DNA from: Haloarcula marina
Lineage (GTDB): Archaea > Halobacteriota > Halobacteria > Halobacteriales > Haloarculaceae
Reading direction: 5' to 3'
Length of the DNA: 64,000 nt
Assembly (NCBI RefSeq): GCF_024218775.1
Contig: NZ_CP100404.1
Span: 3,286,001-3,350,000 of the forward strand
Shown here: positions 1 to 9,636 of the stretch, in pieces
Layout: each line of letters begins with the position of its first letter
Numbering within the stretch: position 1 is the stretch's first letter
Notes under the pieces: model-generated
What the model was told of the DNA's origin: nothing
The model's database searches: none
Seen by the model: only the letters and a program-made list of their open reading frames with translations
Made by a program: the position numbers and the translations under genes

Positions 1-1
1 G

Positions 2-553
2 GGTGACCGGCAGGGCGACGCCGGGGTTCGCGCGCTCGACCCCGAAACGGGTGAACTCCTGTGGCGTGCGGTCGACCAGGAGGTTCGCGGTGCCCCGACC
101 GTCGGCGACGGAACTGTGTACGCCACGACGCCGAACGACGTGGGGCCGAAGACGCTGTTCGCGCTCGACCCCGCCAGCGGTGAGACGAAGTGGTCGTTCG
201 AGACGCTGAACGGGACGAACGGGTCGGCCGTCGTCGCCGACGGGACGGTGACGTTCGGGACGTCCGACGGCGAGATATACTGTCTCGACGCCGAGGGAGC
301 GCCGCTGTGGCGATATCGCGGAGAGGACGTTCGCTTCTCGCAAGCAGGCCCCATCCGCGTCGGTGACACCCTCATCGCGGGGGCCACACAGGAACAGAGC
401 GGTCTGTACGCCATCGACGCGGCGACCGGCGACACGCTGTGGTCGGTACCGACCCCCGACGTAGCGATGACGCCAGCGGTCGTCGACGGTGTGGTGTACG
501 CGATGTACCGGACCGAAGACTACAGCCACCATCTGATGGCGTTACGAGCGTGA
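2..553 (+). CDS. PQQ-binding-like beta-propeller protein, 3' part
   Basis: The reading frame is open from the window edge and ends with TGA at 551–553, so only about 183 C-terminal residues are present. At least four repeats of the PQQ/beta-propeller type are visible, each with the pattern A/CLD–x–G–x–x–LW (for example LDPETGELLW, LDPASGETKW, LDAEGAPLW, IDAATGDTLW). These Trp-docking blades form an extracytoplasmic beta-propeller as in PQQ-dependent dehydrogenases and BamB. Many haloarchaeal members are secreted binding or scaffold proteins with no known enzyme activity. The N-terminus and any Tat or lipobox signal lie outside the window, so cell location and function cannot be decided. Confidence 0.85.
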   Translation, partial: GDRQGDAGVRALDPETGELLWRAVDQEVRGAPTVGDGTVYATTPNDVGPKTLFALDPASGETKWSFETLNGTNGSAVVADGTVTFGTSDGEIYCLDAEGAPLWRYRGEDVRFSQAGPIRVGDTLIAGATQEQSGLYAIDAATGDTLWSVPTPDVAMTPAVVDGVVYAMYRTEDYSHHLMALRA

Positions 554-811
554 CACGGTATCGAACGCGGATTCGTGCCACGATAGACAGCGATACGAAG
601 CGTTCTGACCGGCATTCGTAGCGGTGTTACCAGTTACGCGCGAGCGGAAATCCCGACGCTGCGCGACAGTGTGCCAGGAATCGACCGGTTTTGGCCCAGC
701 CGCTGCGACGGTGAGCGCCTGCACGCGACCCGATTTTGTATATCTATATTTGGTTTACAACCGACTGTCGGTCGTAGCGTCCCAGTTCGCCGGGTAGCCA
801 CGGAGAAGGCC

Positions 812-1654
812 TCACTCGTCGGAAGCCACGCGCTCGACGTGTGCGGCCACTGTCTCTGGATTCTCGCGAGGCGCCCAGTGGGCGCAGTCGTCGAGAACGT
901 GGAGTTCGGCGTCGGGAATCCGGTCGGCGGCCCGTTCGGCCCACTCGACGGGGAACAACTCGTCGTGTGCGCCGTGGAGCAGCGTCGTCGGCGCGGCGAG
1001 GTCCCCGAATCGGTCGAGAAACGTCGTCCGATAGCCGCGTCGGGTGACCTCGGCCTTCCGAAATCGCCGAAACGCCGCGCCCGCCGTGGGACGCTGGACC
1101 TCACGGTAGACGGCGTCGACGGCCTCGGCGGGGAGCGCATCGAGGTCGTGGACGATGCCGCCCAGACTCGCGCGTGTGAGGCCCCGACTCCGCCGAAAGG
1201 CCGCGATAGCCACTCGATTGAACACCTGCACGCGCGCGAGGACGTACGAGAGAAAGCCGTTCGGCAGGTCGCGACCGAGGCCGAACGGGTCGATTGGGAC
1301 CAGCGCCTCGACGAGGTCCGGGCGGTCAAGCGCCAGTTGGATGGCGACGCCGCCGCCCAGCGAGAGACCGACGAGCGTGACCGGCCCTAACTCCAGTGCG
1401 TCCAGAACGCCCGCGATTACCTCGGCGTGTCGGGGAATCGAGTACGGACCGTCGGCGAGTTCACTCTCACCGTACCCGAGGAGGTCCGGAGCGACGACGC
1501 GGTAGTCCTCGGCGAGGCGGTCCCGCACCGGCGGCCACGAGACGTGTGCCGCGTCGACGATGCCCCCGTGCAGGAGGACCACCGGCGGCCCCTCGCCCGC
1601 CGTCTGGTAGTGAATCCGTGTCCCCGCGACCGTGACGCTCGCGTCGGTGACCAT
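812..1654 (-). CDS. alpha/beta hydrolase
   Basis: A 280-residue alpha/beta-hydrolase fold protein. The oxyanion-hole HGG is at 29–31, the nucleophile elbow GLSLGG puts the catalytic Ser at 98, and the acid and base are Asp231 (in HGAHDELFP) and His259 (in DDCAHW). The reaction is probably cleavage of an ester or a related bond, but the substrate cannot be read from sequence. ATG at 1654 is preferred: the frame stays open to 1993, but the extra residues are Arg-rich, not acidic, and do not look like haloarchaeal coding sequence. The gene stands alone, with an AT-rich stretch (ATTGCGATATAG) about 120 nt upstream that may hold its promoter. Confidence 0.88.
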   Translation of the reverse strand: MVTDASVTVAGTRIHYQTAGEGPPVVLLHGGIVDAAHVSWPPVRDRLAEDYRVVAPDLLGYGESELADGPYSIPRHAEVIAGVLDALELGPVTLVGLSLGGGVAIQLALDRPDLVEALVPIDPFGLGRDLPNGFLSYVLARVQVFNRVAIAAFRRSRGLTRASLGGIVHDLDALPAEAVDAVYREVQRPTAGAAFRRFRKAEVTRRGYRTTFLDRFGDLAAPTTLLHGAHDELFPVEWAERAADRIPDAELHVLDDCAHWAPRENPETVAAHVERVASDE

Positions 1655-2145
1655 AGCGACCGGTCGACGGCCATCCACTGAAGCGTTTCGTCGGTCTGCC
1701 CGCGAGAGAAGCCAATTCGCTGTTTCGTGAGTGAATCCGTGTGACCGCCTTCGCCGCCAATAAATCACATATTGCGATATAGAATTCCGGATGCTGGTCT
1801 TCGGTGGCCGAGAGTGACGGCGCGCACTACGCGTTTTGTGTTCCCTAAGATATGGGACGGCTGTCATCCGTCGTCGCGGGACGACGGACCCGGGCCACGT
1901 CGAACGGCCAGTCACACGCATATCCGAAAACGACCACCCGCCAGCAGTGAGAGCGAGCGAAACAGGGGTGTGCCCGTCGAACTCGGCGAGCAACTCCGGG
2001 ACGGCGGCGAACCGACCAGCACCACCGGCGAGTGGGAACTGCCCTTCGCCTTCGGCGAACCGGGCCTCGAAATCGAACTGGAATCCCGGGCCGGACCGAC
2101 GAAAAAACGCCGTCTACCGAGCAGTCCACGTGCGGTCGCCGACGG
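1655..2145. other. 491-nt intergenic region with a coding-like tract
   Basis: No complete gene is convincing here. An AT-rich segment around 1766–1790 could carry the promoter of the minus-strand hydrolase. From about 1972 to 2110 on the plus strand, one frame has haloarchaeal codon usage (C/G-rich third positions, GAA for Glu) and reads as an acidic peptide containing ELGEQLRDGGEP and GEWELPFAFGEPGLEIELES. It then runs without a stop into the antisense of nrdB. It may be the remnant of a small gene or a short gene whose ends I cannot fix. Confidence 0.4.
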
Positions 2146-3138
2146 TCACCACTCCAGCGACCCGCCGCTCTGGTACTCGGTGACCTGCGTCTCGAAGAAG
2201 TTCTTCTCCTTGTTGAGGTCGACCTGTTCCGAGAGCCACGGGAACGGGTTGTCGGTCCCGTACTGCTCAGGTAGGTCGAGCTGGCCGAGCCGCCGGTCCG
2301 CGACGTACTCGACGTACTCTGCGAACTGCGCGGCGCTCATGCCGAGTATCTCGTCGGGACAGGCCTCGTAGGCGTAGATGTGTTCGAGGTCGACCGCCTC
2401 GGTCACGAGGGCGACGATTTCCTCCTCGAACGCTTCGGTCCACACAGCGGGTCGTTCGGCCCGAATCTGGTTCACGAGGTCGACGCCGAACCCGACGTGG
2501 AGTGATTCGTCGCGCATGATGTACTCGAACTGCTGACCGACGCCGACCATCTTCCCCTGTCGTTTCAGGCCGAGCATCATCGCGAATCCGGCGTAGAAGA
2601 AGATGCCCTCCATGATGACGTAGAAACCGACGAGGTCCCGCAGGAAGTCCCGCACGTCGGCGTCCGTCTCGATACTGAACGCGGGGCGGTCGATGGCCCG
2701 CGTGAGGTCGACGACGAACTCGTCTTTCTCGGCGATGGAGGGGACGCGGTCGTACATCCCGTAGAGGTACTCCGGGTCGAACCCCAGCGAGTCACAGCAG
2801 TAGATGAACGTGTCCGTGTGGATGGCCTCCTCGTAAGCCTGTCGCAGGAGGTACTGTCGACACTCCGGGGCGGTGACGTACTCGTAGAGGGCGAGGACGA
2901 TGTTGTTGGCCGTCAGCGACTCCGCCGTCGAGAAGAAGCCGAGGTTCCACTCGACGAGTTGGCGTTCGGCCTCGGAGAGGGCGTCGCCCTCCCACTGGGT
3001 GATGTCGTCCTGCATCGGTATCTCCTCGGGCACCCAGTTGTTGTTGACGCCCGCCTCGTAGTACTCGCGGGCCCAGTCGTAGTCGATTGGCAGTATCTTG
3101 TTCGGGTCGTGTTCGGCGTCGGTATCGATGATTGGCAT
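2146..3138 (-). CDS. nrdB: ribonucleoside-diphosphate reductase small subunit, class Ic-like
   Basis: A 330-residue R2 ferritin-like subunit that generates the oxidant used by NrdA to reduce ribonucleotides. The metal ligands are visible: Glu73, Glu104, His107, Glu177, Glu211 and His214. The position of the radical Tyr in classical R2 (E. coli Tyr122) is Phe111 in EEAIHTDTF, and the first ligand is Glu rather than Asp. This combination is the signature of class Ic, the Mn/Fe type first described in Chlamydia trachomatis. A C-terminal Tyr (VTEYQSG) is kept for electron transfer to the large subunit. The gene starts 3 nt after the nrdA stop and is clearly co-transcribed with it. Metal content is inferred, not seen. 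Confidence 0.95.
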   Translation of the reverse strand: MPIIDTDAEHDPNKILPIDYDWAREYYEAGVNNNWVPEEIPMQDDITQWEGDALSEAERQLVEWNLGFFSTAESLTANNIVLALYEYVTAPECRQYLLRQAYEEAIHTDTFIYCCDSLGFDPEYLYGMYDRVPSIAEKDEFVVDLTRAIDRPAFSIETDADVRDFLRDLVGFYVIMEGIFFYAGFAMMLGLKRQGKMVGVGQQFEYIMRDESLHVGFGVDLVNQIRAERPAVWTEAFEEEIVALVTEAVDLEHIYAYEACPDEILGMSAAQFAEYVEYVADRRLGQLDLPEQYGTDNPFPWLSEQVDLNKEKNFFETQVTEYQSGGSLEW

Positions 3139-3141
3139 TGG

Positions 3142-5604
3142 TTATTGACAGGCGTCGCAGGTCGGGTCTTCGACGGTACAGAGGTCGCTCTCGCCGTCCG
3201 CCGGTTTGGTTCCTTCGTAGGCATCACGATGTTGTGTCTTGCCGTACTCGGCCATGTCCAGCGTCGACTTCTCTATCTGGGACGCACCGAGCGTCCGGAG
3301 GTAGTACGTCGTCTTCAGACCGAGTTCCCACGCGGTCGTGTACACGTCGTCGAGCAACGACCCGTCCGTCGACGGGAAGAACACGTTGTGGGAGACGGAC
3401 TGGTCTATCCACGTCTGTCGGTGCGCGGTCAGTCGCAACTGGTGGCGCGGGTCTATCTCGAACGCGCCCCGGTGGAGTTCTCGCAGGGACGCTGGAATCT
3501 CGGCTATCTCCTGAATCGACCCGTCGTGGAACTTGATGCGGTCCACCATCTCCTCGTCCCATAGCCCTTCTTCCCGGAGGTCGTCGACAAGGTGGTCGTT
3601 GACGATGGTGAAATCCCCCGACATGTTCGACTTCACGTAGAGGTTCGAGTACAGCGGTTCGATAGAGGGCGTGGTCCCGTTGATGGTCGAGACGGTGGCC
3701 GTCGGCGCGATGGCCATCGTGTTGGAGTTGCGCATCCCGTGTGCGTCGACGTGCGCCCGGACGCGGTCCCAGTCCATCGTCTCCGTGCGCTCTGTCGGAA
3801 TCTCGCGGCCCCGTTCCTCTTCCAGCAAGTCGACGGTGTCCTGCGGGAGCAGGCCACGGTCCCATTTGGAACCTTCGTAGGAATCGTACGTGCCGCGCTC
3901 GGCGGCGAGTTTCGAAGACCCGAGGATAGCGTGGTAGGAGACGAACTCCTGCCACCGGTTCGCTTTCTCGACGGCGGCCTCGGAGGCCATCGGAACCCCC
4001 AGTTCCAGCAGGGCTTCGTGAAAGCCCATCGTCCCGAGGCCGACGGGTCGATGACGCATGTTCGAGGCCGACGCCTCGTCGGTCGGGTAGAAACACAGGT
4101 CCACGACGTTGTCGAGCATCCGCATCGCCGTCTCGATGGTGTCGGCGAGGTGGTCCTGGTCGAGCATCGCGGTCGAGTCGGACCGCTCGGTCTCCGCGGC
4201 CCCGTGGTCCGCGCTCACCGCCTCGACGTGGGTCGCGTAGTTGACGCTCCCGAGGTTGCAGACGGCGTGTTCGTCGGCGCTGGTGTTGAGCGTGATTTCG
4301 GTACAGAGGTTCGAAGAGTGGACCGTCCCGACGTGGTCCTGTGGCGACCGGACGTTACAGGGGTCTTTGAACGTCAGCCACGGGTGGCCCGTCTCGAAGA
4401 GGCGCGTGAGCATCGTCCGCCAGAGCTCGGCCGCCTCGACCCGCTCGTACTGACGCATCTCCCCGTTCTCGGCCTCCCGTTCGTACTCCCGGTACCGCTC
4501 GGCGAACGCCTCCCCGGACAGGTCGTGGAGGTCCGGCACTTCGTCGGGCGAGAACAGTGTCCACTCCCCGTCGGACTGCACCCGTTCGACGAACAGGTCC
4601 GGAATCCACGCCGCGGTGTTCATGTCCGGCGTCCGCCGACGCTCGTCGCCCGTGTTGCGCTTCAGGTCCAGAAACGCCGGGAAGTCCAAGTGCCAGCAGG
4701 CGAGGTAGGCACAGGCCGCACCGCGTCGCTTGCCCGAGCGGTTGATGGCCGCGGTCACGTCGTTGCTGATGCGCAGGAACGGGACCACGCCGGTCGACTC
4801 GACGCCGGTCGACTCGATGAGCGACCCCGCGGCGCGGAGGTTCGTCCAGTCGTTGCCGAGGCCGCCGCTCCACTTCGACAGTTGGGCGTGGTGCTTGTAG
4901 GCGTCGAAGATGTCGCCGAGGTCGTCTGGGACCGTCGTCAGGTAACACGAGGAGAGTTGGGGATGCGTGGTACCGCTGTGGAACAGCGTCGGCGTCGACG
5001 GCGTGAACTCCAGTTTCGAGAGCACGTCGTAGAACTCCTCGGCCCGTCGCTGCGGGTCGTCTTCCTCGACCGCCAGTCCCATCGCCACCCGCATCCAGAA
5101 CGCCTGCGGGAGTTCGAGGTGTTCCCCCTCGGTCTCGGTCTTGAGGAAGTACCGCTGTCTGAGCGTCTCCATCGCCATGTACTCGAAGTGTTCGTCCCGG
5201 TCGAGTTCGAGATACTCCGCGAGGGCTTCGCAGTCGAAGCGGTCGAGCAGTCGCTCGTCGAGGAGTCCGAGGTCGACGCCGCGTTCGAGGTTGGTGACGA
5301 ACGCCGCCCGGTACTCGCGGTCGAGTGCGTCGCCGGTCACGTCCTCGCCCAGCACCGTTCGGTAGTACTGGTGGCGCGCGACGGCACCGGCCACCCGTTC
5401 GAGTCCGGGTTCGCGCTCGATGCGGGCGGTCAAGGCCTGCAAGACGGCGTCGTACACCTCGTCTCGTGACGCCCCCTCGTACAGCGAGCGGTCAATCTCG
5501 CTGCGGATGGCCGCCCAGTCGGCGTCGGGAAGCGGTTCGTCGGTAGCAGTTCGTGCGCGGTCGAGAATCGACCGTCCGTCGTCTGTCGTCTGTTGTCGGC
5601 TCAT
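3142..5604 (-). CDS. nrdA: ribonucleoside-diphosphate reductase large subunit
   Basis: An 820-residue class I catalytic subunit. Visible active-site residues are the disulfide pair Cys220 (QLSSC) and Cys449 (HAVCN), the thiyl-radical Cys434 with Asn432 and Glu436 (SNLCTEI), and the C-terminal relay CDACQ at 816–820. No clear N-terminal ATP-cone is seen, so dATP overall inhibition may be absent. ATG at 5604 is chosen. A GTG at 5700 in the same frame would add 32 residues, which contain a basic, Pro-rich stretch. It is the first gene of nrdA-nrdB, and a TATA-like TATAAAAT lies at 5769–5776. Together the two subunits make deoxyribonucleotides from ribonucleoside diphosphates under aerobic conditions. 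Confidence 0.96.
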   Translation of the reverse strand: MSRQQTTDDGRSILDRARTATDEPLPDADWAAIRSEIDRSLYEGASRDEVYDAVLQALTARIEREPGLERVAGAVARHQYYRTVLGEDVTGDALDREYRAAFVTNLERGVDLGLLDERLLDRFDCEALAEYLELDRDEHFEYMAMETLRQRYFLKTETEGEHLELPQAFWMRVAMGLAVEEDDPQRRAEEFYDVLSKLEFTPSTPTLFHSGTTHPQLSSCYLTTVPDDLGDIFDAYKHHAQLSKWSGGLGNDWTNLRAAGSLIESTGVESTGVVPFLRISNDVTAAINRSGKRRGAACAYLACWHLDFPAFLDLKRNTGDERRRTPDMNTAAWIPDLFVERVQSDGEWTLFSPDEVPDLHDLSGEAFAERYREYEREAENGEMRQYERVEAAELWRTMLTRLFETGHPWLTFKDPCNVRSPQDHVGTVHSSNLCTEITLNTSADEHAVCNLGSVNYATHVEAVSADHGAAETERSDSTAMLDQDHLADTIETAMRMLDNVVDLCFYPTDEASASNMRHRPVGLGTMGFHEALLELGVPMASEAAVEKANRWQEFVSYHAILGSSKLAAERGTYDSYEGSKWDRGLLPQDTVDLLEEERGREIPTERTETMDWDRVRAHVDAHGMRNSNTMAIAPTATVSTINGTTPSIEPLYSNLYVKSNMSGDFTIVNDHLVDDLREEGLWDEEMVDRIKFHDGSIQEIAEIPASLRELHRGAFEIDPRHQLRLTAHRQTWIDQSVSHNVFFPSTDGSLLDDVYTTAWELGLKTTYYLRTLGASQIEKSTLDMAEYGKTQHRDAYEGTKPADGESDLCTVEDPTCDACQ

Positions 5605-5768
5605 GGTGTCACACGCGGCGGTCGGTCGTGTCGGAGTCTGGCCACTGTTGGCACTCAGAGCGTCCGGGCGTGCCACCGCCTGGCGAGCGTCGCCACTCAC
5701 CGGACAGTGTGGCTTACACGGCTTGAGGACCGTCTACCGCCGCAGTACGTGCGGTTGTCCCGATACGG

Positions 5769-5776
5769 TATAAAAT
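5769..5776 (-). promoter_or_regulatory. TATA-like element upstream of nrdA
   Basis: The sequence TATAAAAT (ATTTTATA on the minus strand) sits in the AT-rich gap between the antiporter stop and nrdA. A TATA box here would place the start of transcription near 5743. That is upstream of both candidate nrdA start codons (GTG 5700, ATG 5604) and would give a leader of about 40 or 140 nt. Confidence 0.45.
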
Positions 5777-5828
5777 TTCCCCAACTGAATTTCAGTAATA
5801 CAAGTTCACTTTATTTCGAGGCGTGCCG

Positions 5829-7022
5829 TCACTGCTCCGCCGACGACGGCAGTATCGCCGACGTAATCGTATCCGCGCGGTCGACGAGGACGCTCCCGAC
5901 GACGCTCATCACGAGGACGTAGCCGACGGTAAAGGCCGGGAGGACCGACCCGAGACGACCCGTCCCGATCGAGGCCGCCAGCGCGACGATGACCAGCGAG
6001 AACTCACCGCGGGGGACCAGTCCCAGTCCGACCCGAAGCGACCGGCGCTGGTCCAGTCCGTAGACCCGTCCCGAGAGGGTGCCGCTGACGAGTTTCCCAG
6101 CGGTGGTCGCGACGACGGCGACGGCCAGCAGTCCGGCGACGCCCGCGAGCAGGGTGATGTCCGTCGAGAGGCCGATGGCGAAGAAGAACACGGCCGCGAA
6201 GAGGTCCCGCGCTGGAGCGACGATGTGTTCGATGCGCTCGACGTGGGTGGTCTGACTGAGACCGGTCCCGAGGAAGAAGGCGGCGACGGCCTCGCTGACG
6301 CCCAGCGCGAGTGCCGCCCCGGCCACCAGCGTCGTCAGGCCGACGACCCGGAGGATGAACAGTTCGTCCGACCCGGTGGTAAAGAGGCGTTCGAACCACG
6401 CCGACCCGTACCACGCGACGACCGAGAGGCCCCCGAGAAAGAGGAAGGCGACGCCGACGGAGACGGCCGCCTCGCGGAGGCCGCCGCCGCCGGTGACCGC
6501 CGCCAACAGCGCGAGGTAGACGGCGATGAGGATGTCCTCGAAGACGAGAGTCCCGAGGATGGGGCTCGACTCCTCGTTGGCGATCCATCCCGTCTCGATG
6601 AGCGACTTCGTGACGACGGCACTCGAAGAGATGTAGACGATGCCCGCGAGGAACAGCGTCTCGACGAGCGTCCATCCGAAGGCGAGGCCGATGGCCGCGC
6701 CGATGCCGAAGTTGACGAGGAAGTCCACGCTTCCGACGGTGGTTATCTTCCGCCGGTCCCGAAGCAGTTGCTCGACGCTGAACTCCAAGCCGAGGAAAAA
6801 GAGGAGGAAGACGACCCCCAGTTCCGCCAGCACGGCGATGACCTCGCCGTCGCTGACGAAATCGACGGGGAGGCCCAGTATCGCCGTCGGCGCGTTCGGT
6901 CCCAAGAGGACGCCGACGAGGATGTACGCGGGGATGACCGACAGGCCGACCCGCGTGGCCAGTGCCCCCGCGACGGCGATGCCGGCGACGGCGACGCCCA
7001 GTTCCAGTAGTAACTCAGCCAT
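5829..7022 (-). CDS. cation:proton antiporter, CPA2 family (KhtU-like)
   Basis: A 397-residue polytopic membrane protein with about 11–12 hydrophobic segments and CPA2/KefB-type sequence (FLLFFLGLEFSVEQLLRDR, GLVPRGEFSLVI near the C-terminus). It probably exchanges K+ (or Na+) for protons at the cytoplasmic membrane. Its N-terminus overlaps the 3' end of the KhtT-like gene by 8 nt, so the two are translationally coupled. This matches the B. subtilis KhtT/KhtU arrangement, where the soluble subunit gates the channel-like antiporter. Ion specificity is inferred from the partner, not visible in the protein. Confidence 0.9.
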   Translation of the reverse strand: MAELLLELGVAVAGIAVAGALATRVGLSVIPAYILVGVLLGPNAPTAILGLPVDFVSDGEVIAVLAELGVVFLLFFLGLEFSVEQLLRDRRKITTVGSVDFLVNFGIGAAIGLAFGWTLVETLFLAGIVYISSSAVVTKSLIETGWIANEESSPILGTLVFEDILIAVYLALLAAVTGGGGLREAAVSVGVAFLFLGGLSVVAWYGSAWFERLFTTGSDELFILRVVGLTTLVAGAALALGVSEAVAAFFLGTGLSQTTHVERIEHIVAPARDLFAAVFFFAIGLSTDITLLAGVAGLLAVAVVATTAGKLVSGTLSGRVYGLDQRRSLRVGLGLVPRGEFSLVIVALAASIGTGRLGSVLPAFTVGYVLVMSVVGSVLVDRADTITSAILPSSAEQ

Positions 7023-7506
7023 CGTCGTCCGGCGTCACCAGCCCTTCGACTGCCGACTGCTCGTCGCGGGTGCCGAGGGTGACGAGAATGTCGCCCGCGG
7101 CGATGGTGTCGTCCGCGTCCGGGTTCGGAAGCGTCTCCGCGTCCCGTTGAATCGCGATGATAGACGCGCCGGTCTGCTGACGGACCTGCGCGTCGGCGAG
7201 GGTCTGCCCCGCCAGCGGTGAGTCGTCGCCGACGTCTATCCACTCGATGATGGCGTCGCCGAGGGGCACGTCGACCGAGTCCGTCTCGACCGGTTGGAAG
7301 TACGCCCCCTGCAAAATCGCGCCCACCTCGCGCGCCCGCTGACCGGTGAGCGAGAACACCCGGTCGGCGTCGGCGTCGGGGTTCGACTTGTGGAACACCT
7401 CTCGCTTGCCGTCGTGGTGAATCACGATGACGAGGCGCTCCTCCCCGCCGATTTCCACCTCGAACTTCTTGCCCACGCCGGGCACGTCTGTCTCGTAAAC
7501 CGTCAT
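7015..7506 (-). CDS. antiporter regulatory subunit, KhtT-like with RCK_C (TrkA-C) domain
   Basis: A 163-residue soluble protein. Residues 1–70 (DVPGVGKKFEVEIGG, VIVIHHDGKREVFH) match the N-terminal domain of KhtT proteins. Residues about 80–155 form an RCK_C/TrkA-C ligand-binding domain (VPLGDAIIEW, SPLAGQTLADAQV, DTIAAGDILVTLG). It should gate the downstream antiporter in response to a nucleotide or pH. ATG at 7506 is chosen because the conserved KhtT N-terminus begins there; an upstream in-frame start adds 11 unrelated residues. Overlap with the antiporter gene supports a two-gene operon. Confidence 0.9.
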   Translation of the reverse strand: MTVYETDVPGVGKKFEVEIGGEERLVIVIHHDGKREVFHKSNPDADADRVFSLTGQRAREVGAILQGAYFQPVETDSVDVPLGDAIIEWIDVGDDSPLAGQTLADAQVRQQTGASIIAIQRDAETLPNPDADDTIAAGDILVTLGTRDEQSAVEGLVTPDDDG

Positions 7507-7578
7507 ACCGGGGGCAACGGGGGCGAGCGAAATAAACATCTACCACGTCGGGGGAGTATGACCACCGCCTCGTGCCGC

Positions 7579-9636
7579 TCAGAACTCGCCGCTCGGCGCG
7601 GGGACGCCGCCGTCGTCGCCGCCGTCCAAGTCGAACTCCTCGCGGAGTTCGCGGATGCGGTCGCGGATGTCCGCCGCGAGTTCGAACTCCAGATTGTTGG
7701 CGGCCTCCTGCATCCGCGCTTCGAGTTCGTCGACCTGTCGGGCCGCCTCGTCCTCGTCTGCCGGGCCGTCGCCCGAGATGCCGCCGGTGTCGGTCTTGCT
7801 CCCGGGGAGGTTCGTCTCGCCCACGTCCTTCTCGATGGTCGTCGGTTCGAAGCCGTGTTCCTCGTTGTACGCCTGTTGAATGCGGCGGCGGCGCTGGGTC
7901 TCGTCGATGGCCGACGCCATCGCGTCGCTGGTGTCGTCGGCGTAGAGGACGACTTCGCCGTTGACGTTTCTGGCGGCCCGGCCCATCGTCTGGACGAGCG
8001 TCGTCTCCGAGCGCAGGAACCCCTCTTGGTCGGCGTCGAGGATGGCGACGAGCGAGACTTCGGGGATGTCGAGTCCCTCCCGCAGGAGGTTGATACCCAC
8101 GAGCACGTCGATGTCGCCCAGTCGGAGCGAGCGGATGAGTTCGTGGCGTTCGAGCGTGTCCGTCTCGTCGTGCATGTACGCCACGCTGACGCCCGCTTCT
8201 TCGAGATACTCGGTGAGGTCCTCGGCCATCCGCTTGGTGAGCGTGGTGACGAGGACGCGTTCGTCCCGGTCGATTCGGTCGTCGATGCGGTCCATCAGGT
8301 CGTCGACCTGTCCGGTGGCGTCGGCCACCTCGACGGCGGGGTCGACGAGGTGCGTGGGTCGGACGATTTGCTCGACGACCTGCTGGCTGTGCTCGCGTTC
8401 GTAGTCGCTCGGCGTCGCGGAGACGTACAGCGTCTGGTCGGTCTTCTCTTCGAACTCCTCGAAGGTGAGCGGGCGGTTGTCGAACGCCGTGGGGAGGCGG
8501 AAACCGTTCTCGACCAGACTCTCCTTGCGCGACTTGTCGCCCGCGAACTGGCCGCGAATCTGCGGGATGGTCTGGTGGGACTCGTCGATGACCGTGAGGA
8601 AGTCGTCCGGGAAGTAGTCCAGCAGGGTGTAGGGCGCTTCGCCGCTCTCGCGGTCCGAGAGGTGGACCGAGTAGTTCTCGATGCCCGAACAGTACCCCGT
8701 CTCCTGCATCATCTCCAAGTCGAAGGTGGTGCGCTCCTCGATTCGCTGGGCGGCGACGGCGTCGCCGTTCCGCTCGAAGTACCGGATGCGCTGGTCGAGC
8801 AGTTCCTTAATCTCCTCGATGGCTCGCTCCAGCCGTTGCTCGGGGATGGAGTAGTGTTCGGCCGGGTGAATCAGCGCGGCGGGTTCCTCCCGGACGACTT
8901 TGCCCTCCAGCGGGTCGACTTTGAGCATCCGGTCTATCTCGTCGCCCCAGAACTCCACGCGGATGGCGTAGCGGCCGTACATCGGGTAGATTTCGAGCGT
9001 GTCCCCGCGCACGCGGAACGTGCCCTGCGTGAAGTCCACGTCGTTGCGCTCGTAGTTCAGGTCGACGAGGCGGCCCAGCAGTTCGTCGCGTTCTATCTCC
9101 TGGCCGACTTCCAGCGGGAGGGACATGTCGACGTAGTTTCGCGGGTCGCCGAGGCCGTAGATGGCCGAGACGCTCGCGACGACGATGACGTCGTCCCGAG
9201 TGAGCAGGGAGCGCGTCGCCGAGTGGCGCAGGCGGTCGATTTCGTCGTTGATGGAGGCGTCCTTGTCGATGAAGGTGTCCGTCTGCTCGACGTAGGCCTC
9301 GGGTTGGTAGTAGTCGTAGTAGGAGACGAAGTACTCGACGGCGTTGTCCGGGAAGAGGTTCCGGAACTCCTCGTACAACTGTGCGGCCAGCGTCTTGTTG
9401 TGGGCGATGACGAGTGTGGGCTTTTGAATCTCCTCGATGGTCCACGAGACGGTGTTTGTCTTGCCCGACCCCGTCACGCCCAGCAGGGTCTGTTTGTCCA
9501 TCCCCTGCCGGAACCCCTCGGCCAACTGCGCGATGGCCTCGGGTTGGTCACCGGCCGGGTCGAACGGCGCGTCGACGCGGAATTCGCTGTCGGCGTCCGG
9601 GCGGTCGATAGAGAGGGGGCCTCCGGCGTCGCTCAT
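7579..9636 (-). CDS. uvrB: excinuclease ABC subunit UvrB
   Basis: A 685-residue SF2 helicase-like damage-loading subunit of nucleotide excision repair. Walker A GVTGSGKT is at 53–60, the DEXX box reads DESHQ, and the beta-hairpin Tyr cluster ([15 protein letters not shown]) follows the first ATPase motifs. The C-terminus carries the UVR domain that binds UvrC ([18 protein letters not shown]). ATG at 9636 matches the family N-terminus; the open frame up to 9798 encodes basic, Ser-rich sequence unlike the protein. No uvrA or uvrC is in this window, so it is a stand-alone transcription unit. Confidence 0.97.
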   Translation of the reverse strand: MSDAGGPLSIDRPDADSEFRVDAPFDPAGDQPEAIAQLAEGFRQGMDKQTLLGVTGSGKTNTVSWTIEEIQKPTLVIAHNKTLAAQLYEEFRNLFPDNAVEYFVSYYDYYQPEAYVEQTDTFIDKDASINDEIDRLRHSATRSLLTRDDVIVVASVSAIYGLGDPRNYVDMSLPLEVGQEIERDELLGRLVDLNYERNDVDFTQGTFRVRGDTLEIYPMYGRYAIRVEFWGDEIDRMLKVDPLEGKVVREEPAALIHPAEHYSIPEQRLERAIEEIKELLDQRIRYFERNGDAVAAQRIEERTTFDLEMMQETGYCSGIENYSVHLSDRESGEAPYTLLDYFPDDFLTVIDESHQTIPQIRGQFAGDKSRKESLVENGFRLPTAFDNRPLTFEEFEEKTDQTLYVSATPSDYEREHSQQVVEQIVRPTHLVDPAVEVADATGQVDDLMDRIDDRIDRDERVLVTTLTKRMAEDLTEYLEEAGVSVAYMHDETDTLERHELIRSLRLGDIDVLVGINLLREGLDIPEVSLVAILDADQEGFLRSETTLVQTMGRAARNVNGEVVLYADDTSDAMASAIDETQRRRRIQQAYNEEHGFEPTTIEKDVGETNLPGSKTDTGGISGDGPADEDEAARQVDELEARMQEAANNLEFELAADIRDRIRELREEFDLDGGDDGGVPAPSGEF

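Noticed and set aside
3592-5469. A 625-codon open frame antisense to nrdA
   Set aside because: It is an antisense shadow of a fully conserved gene, with Arg/Val-rich composition unlike haloarchaeal proteins.
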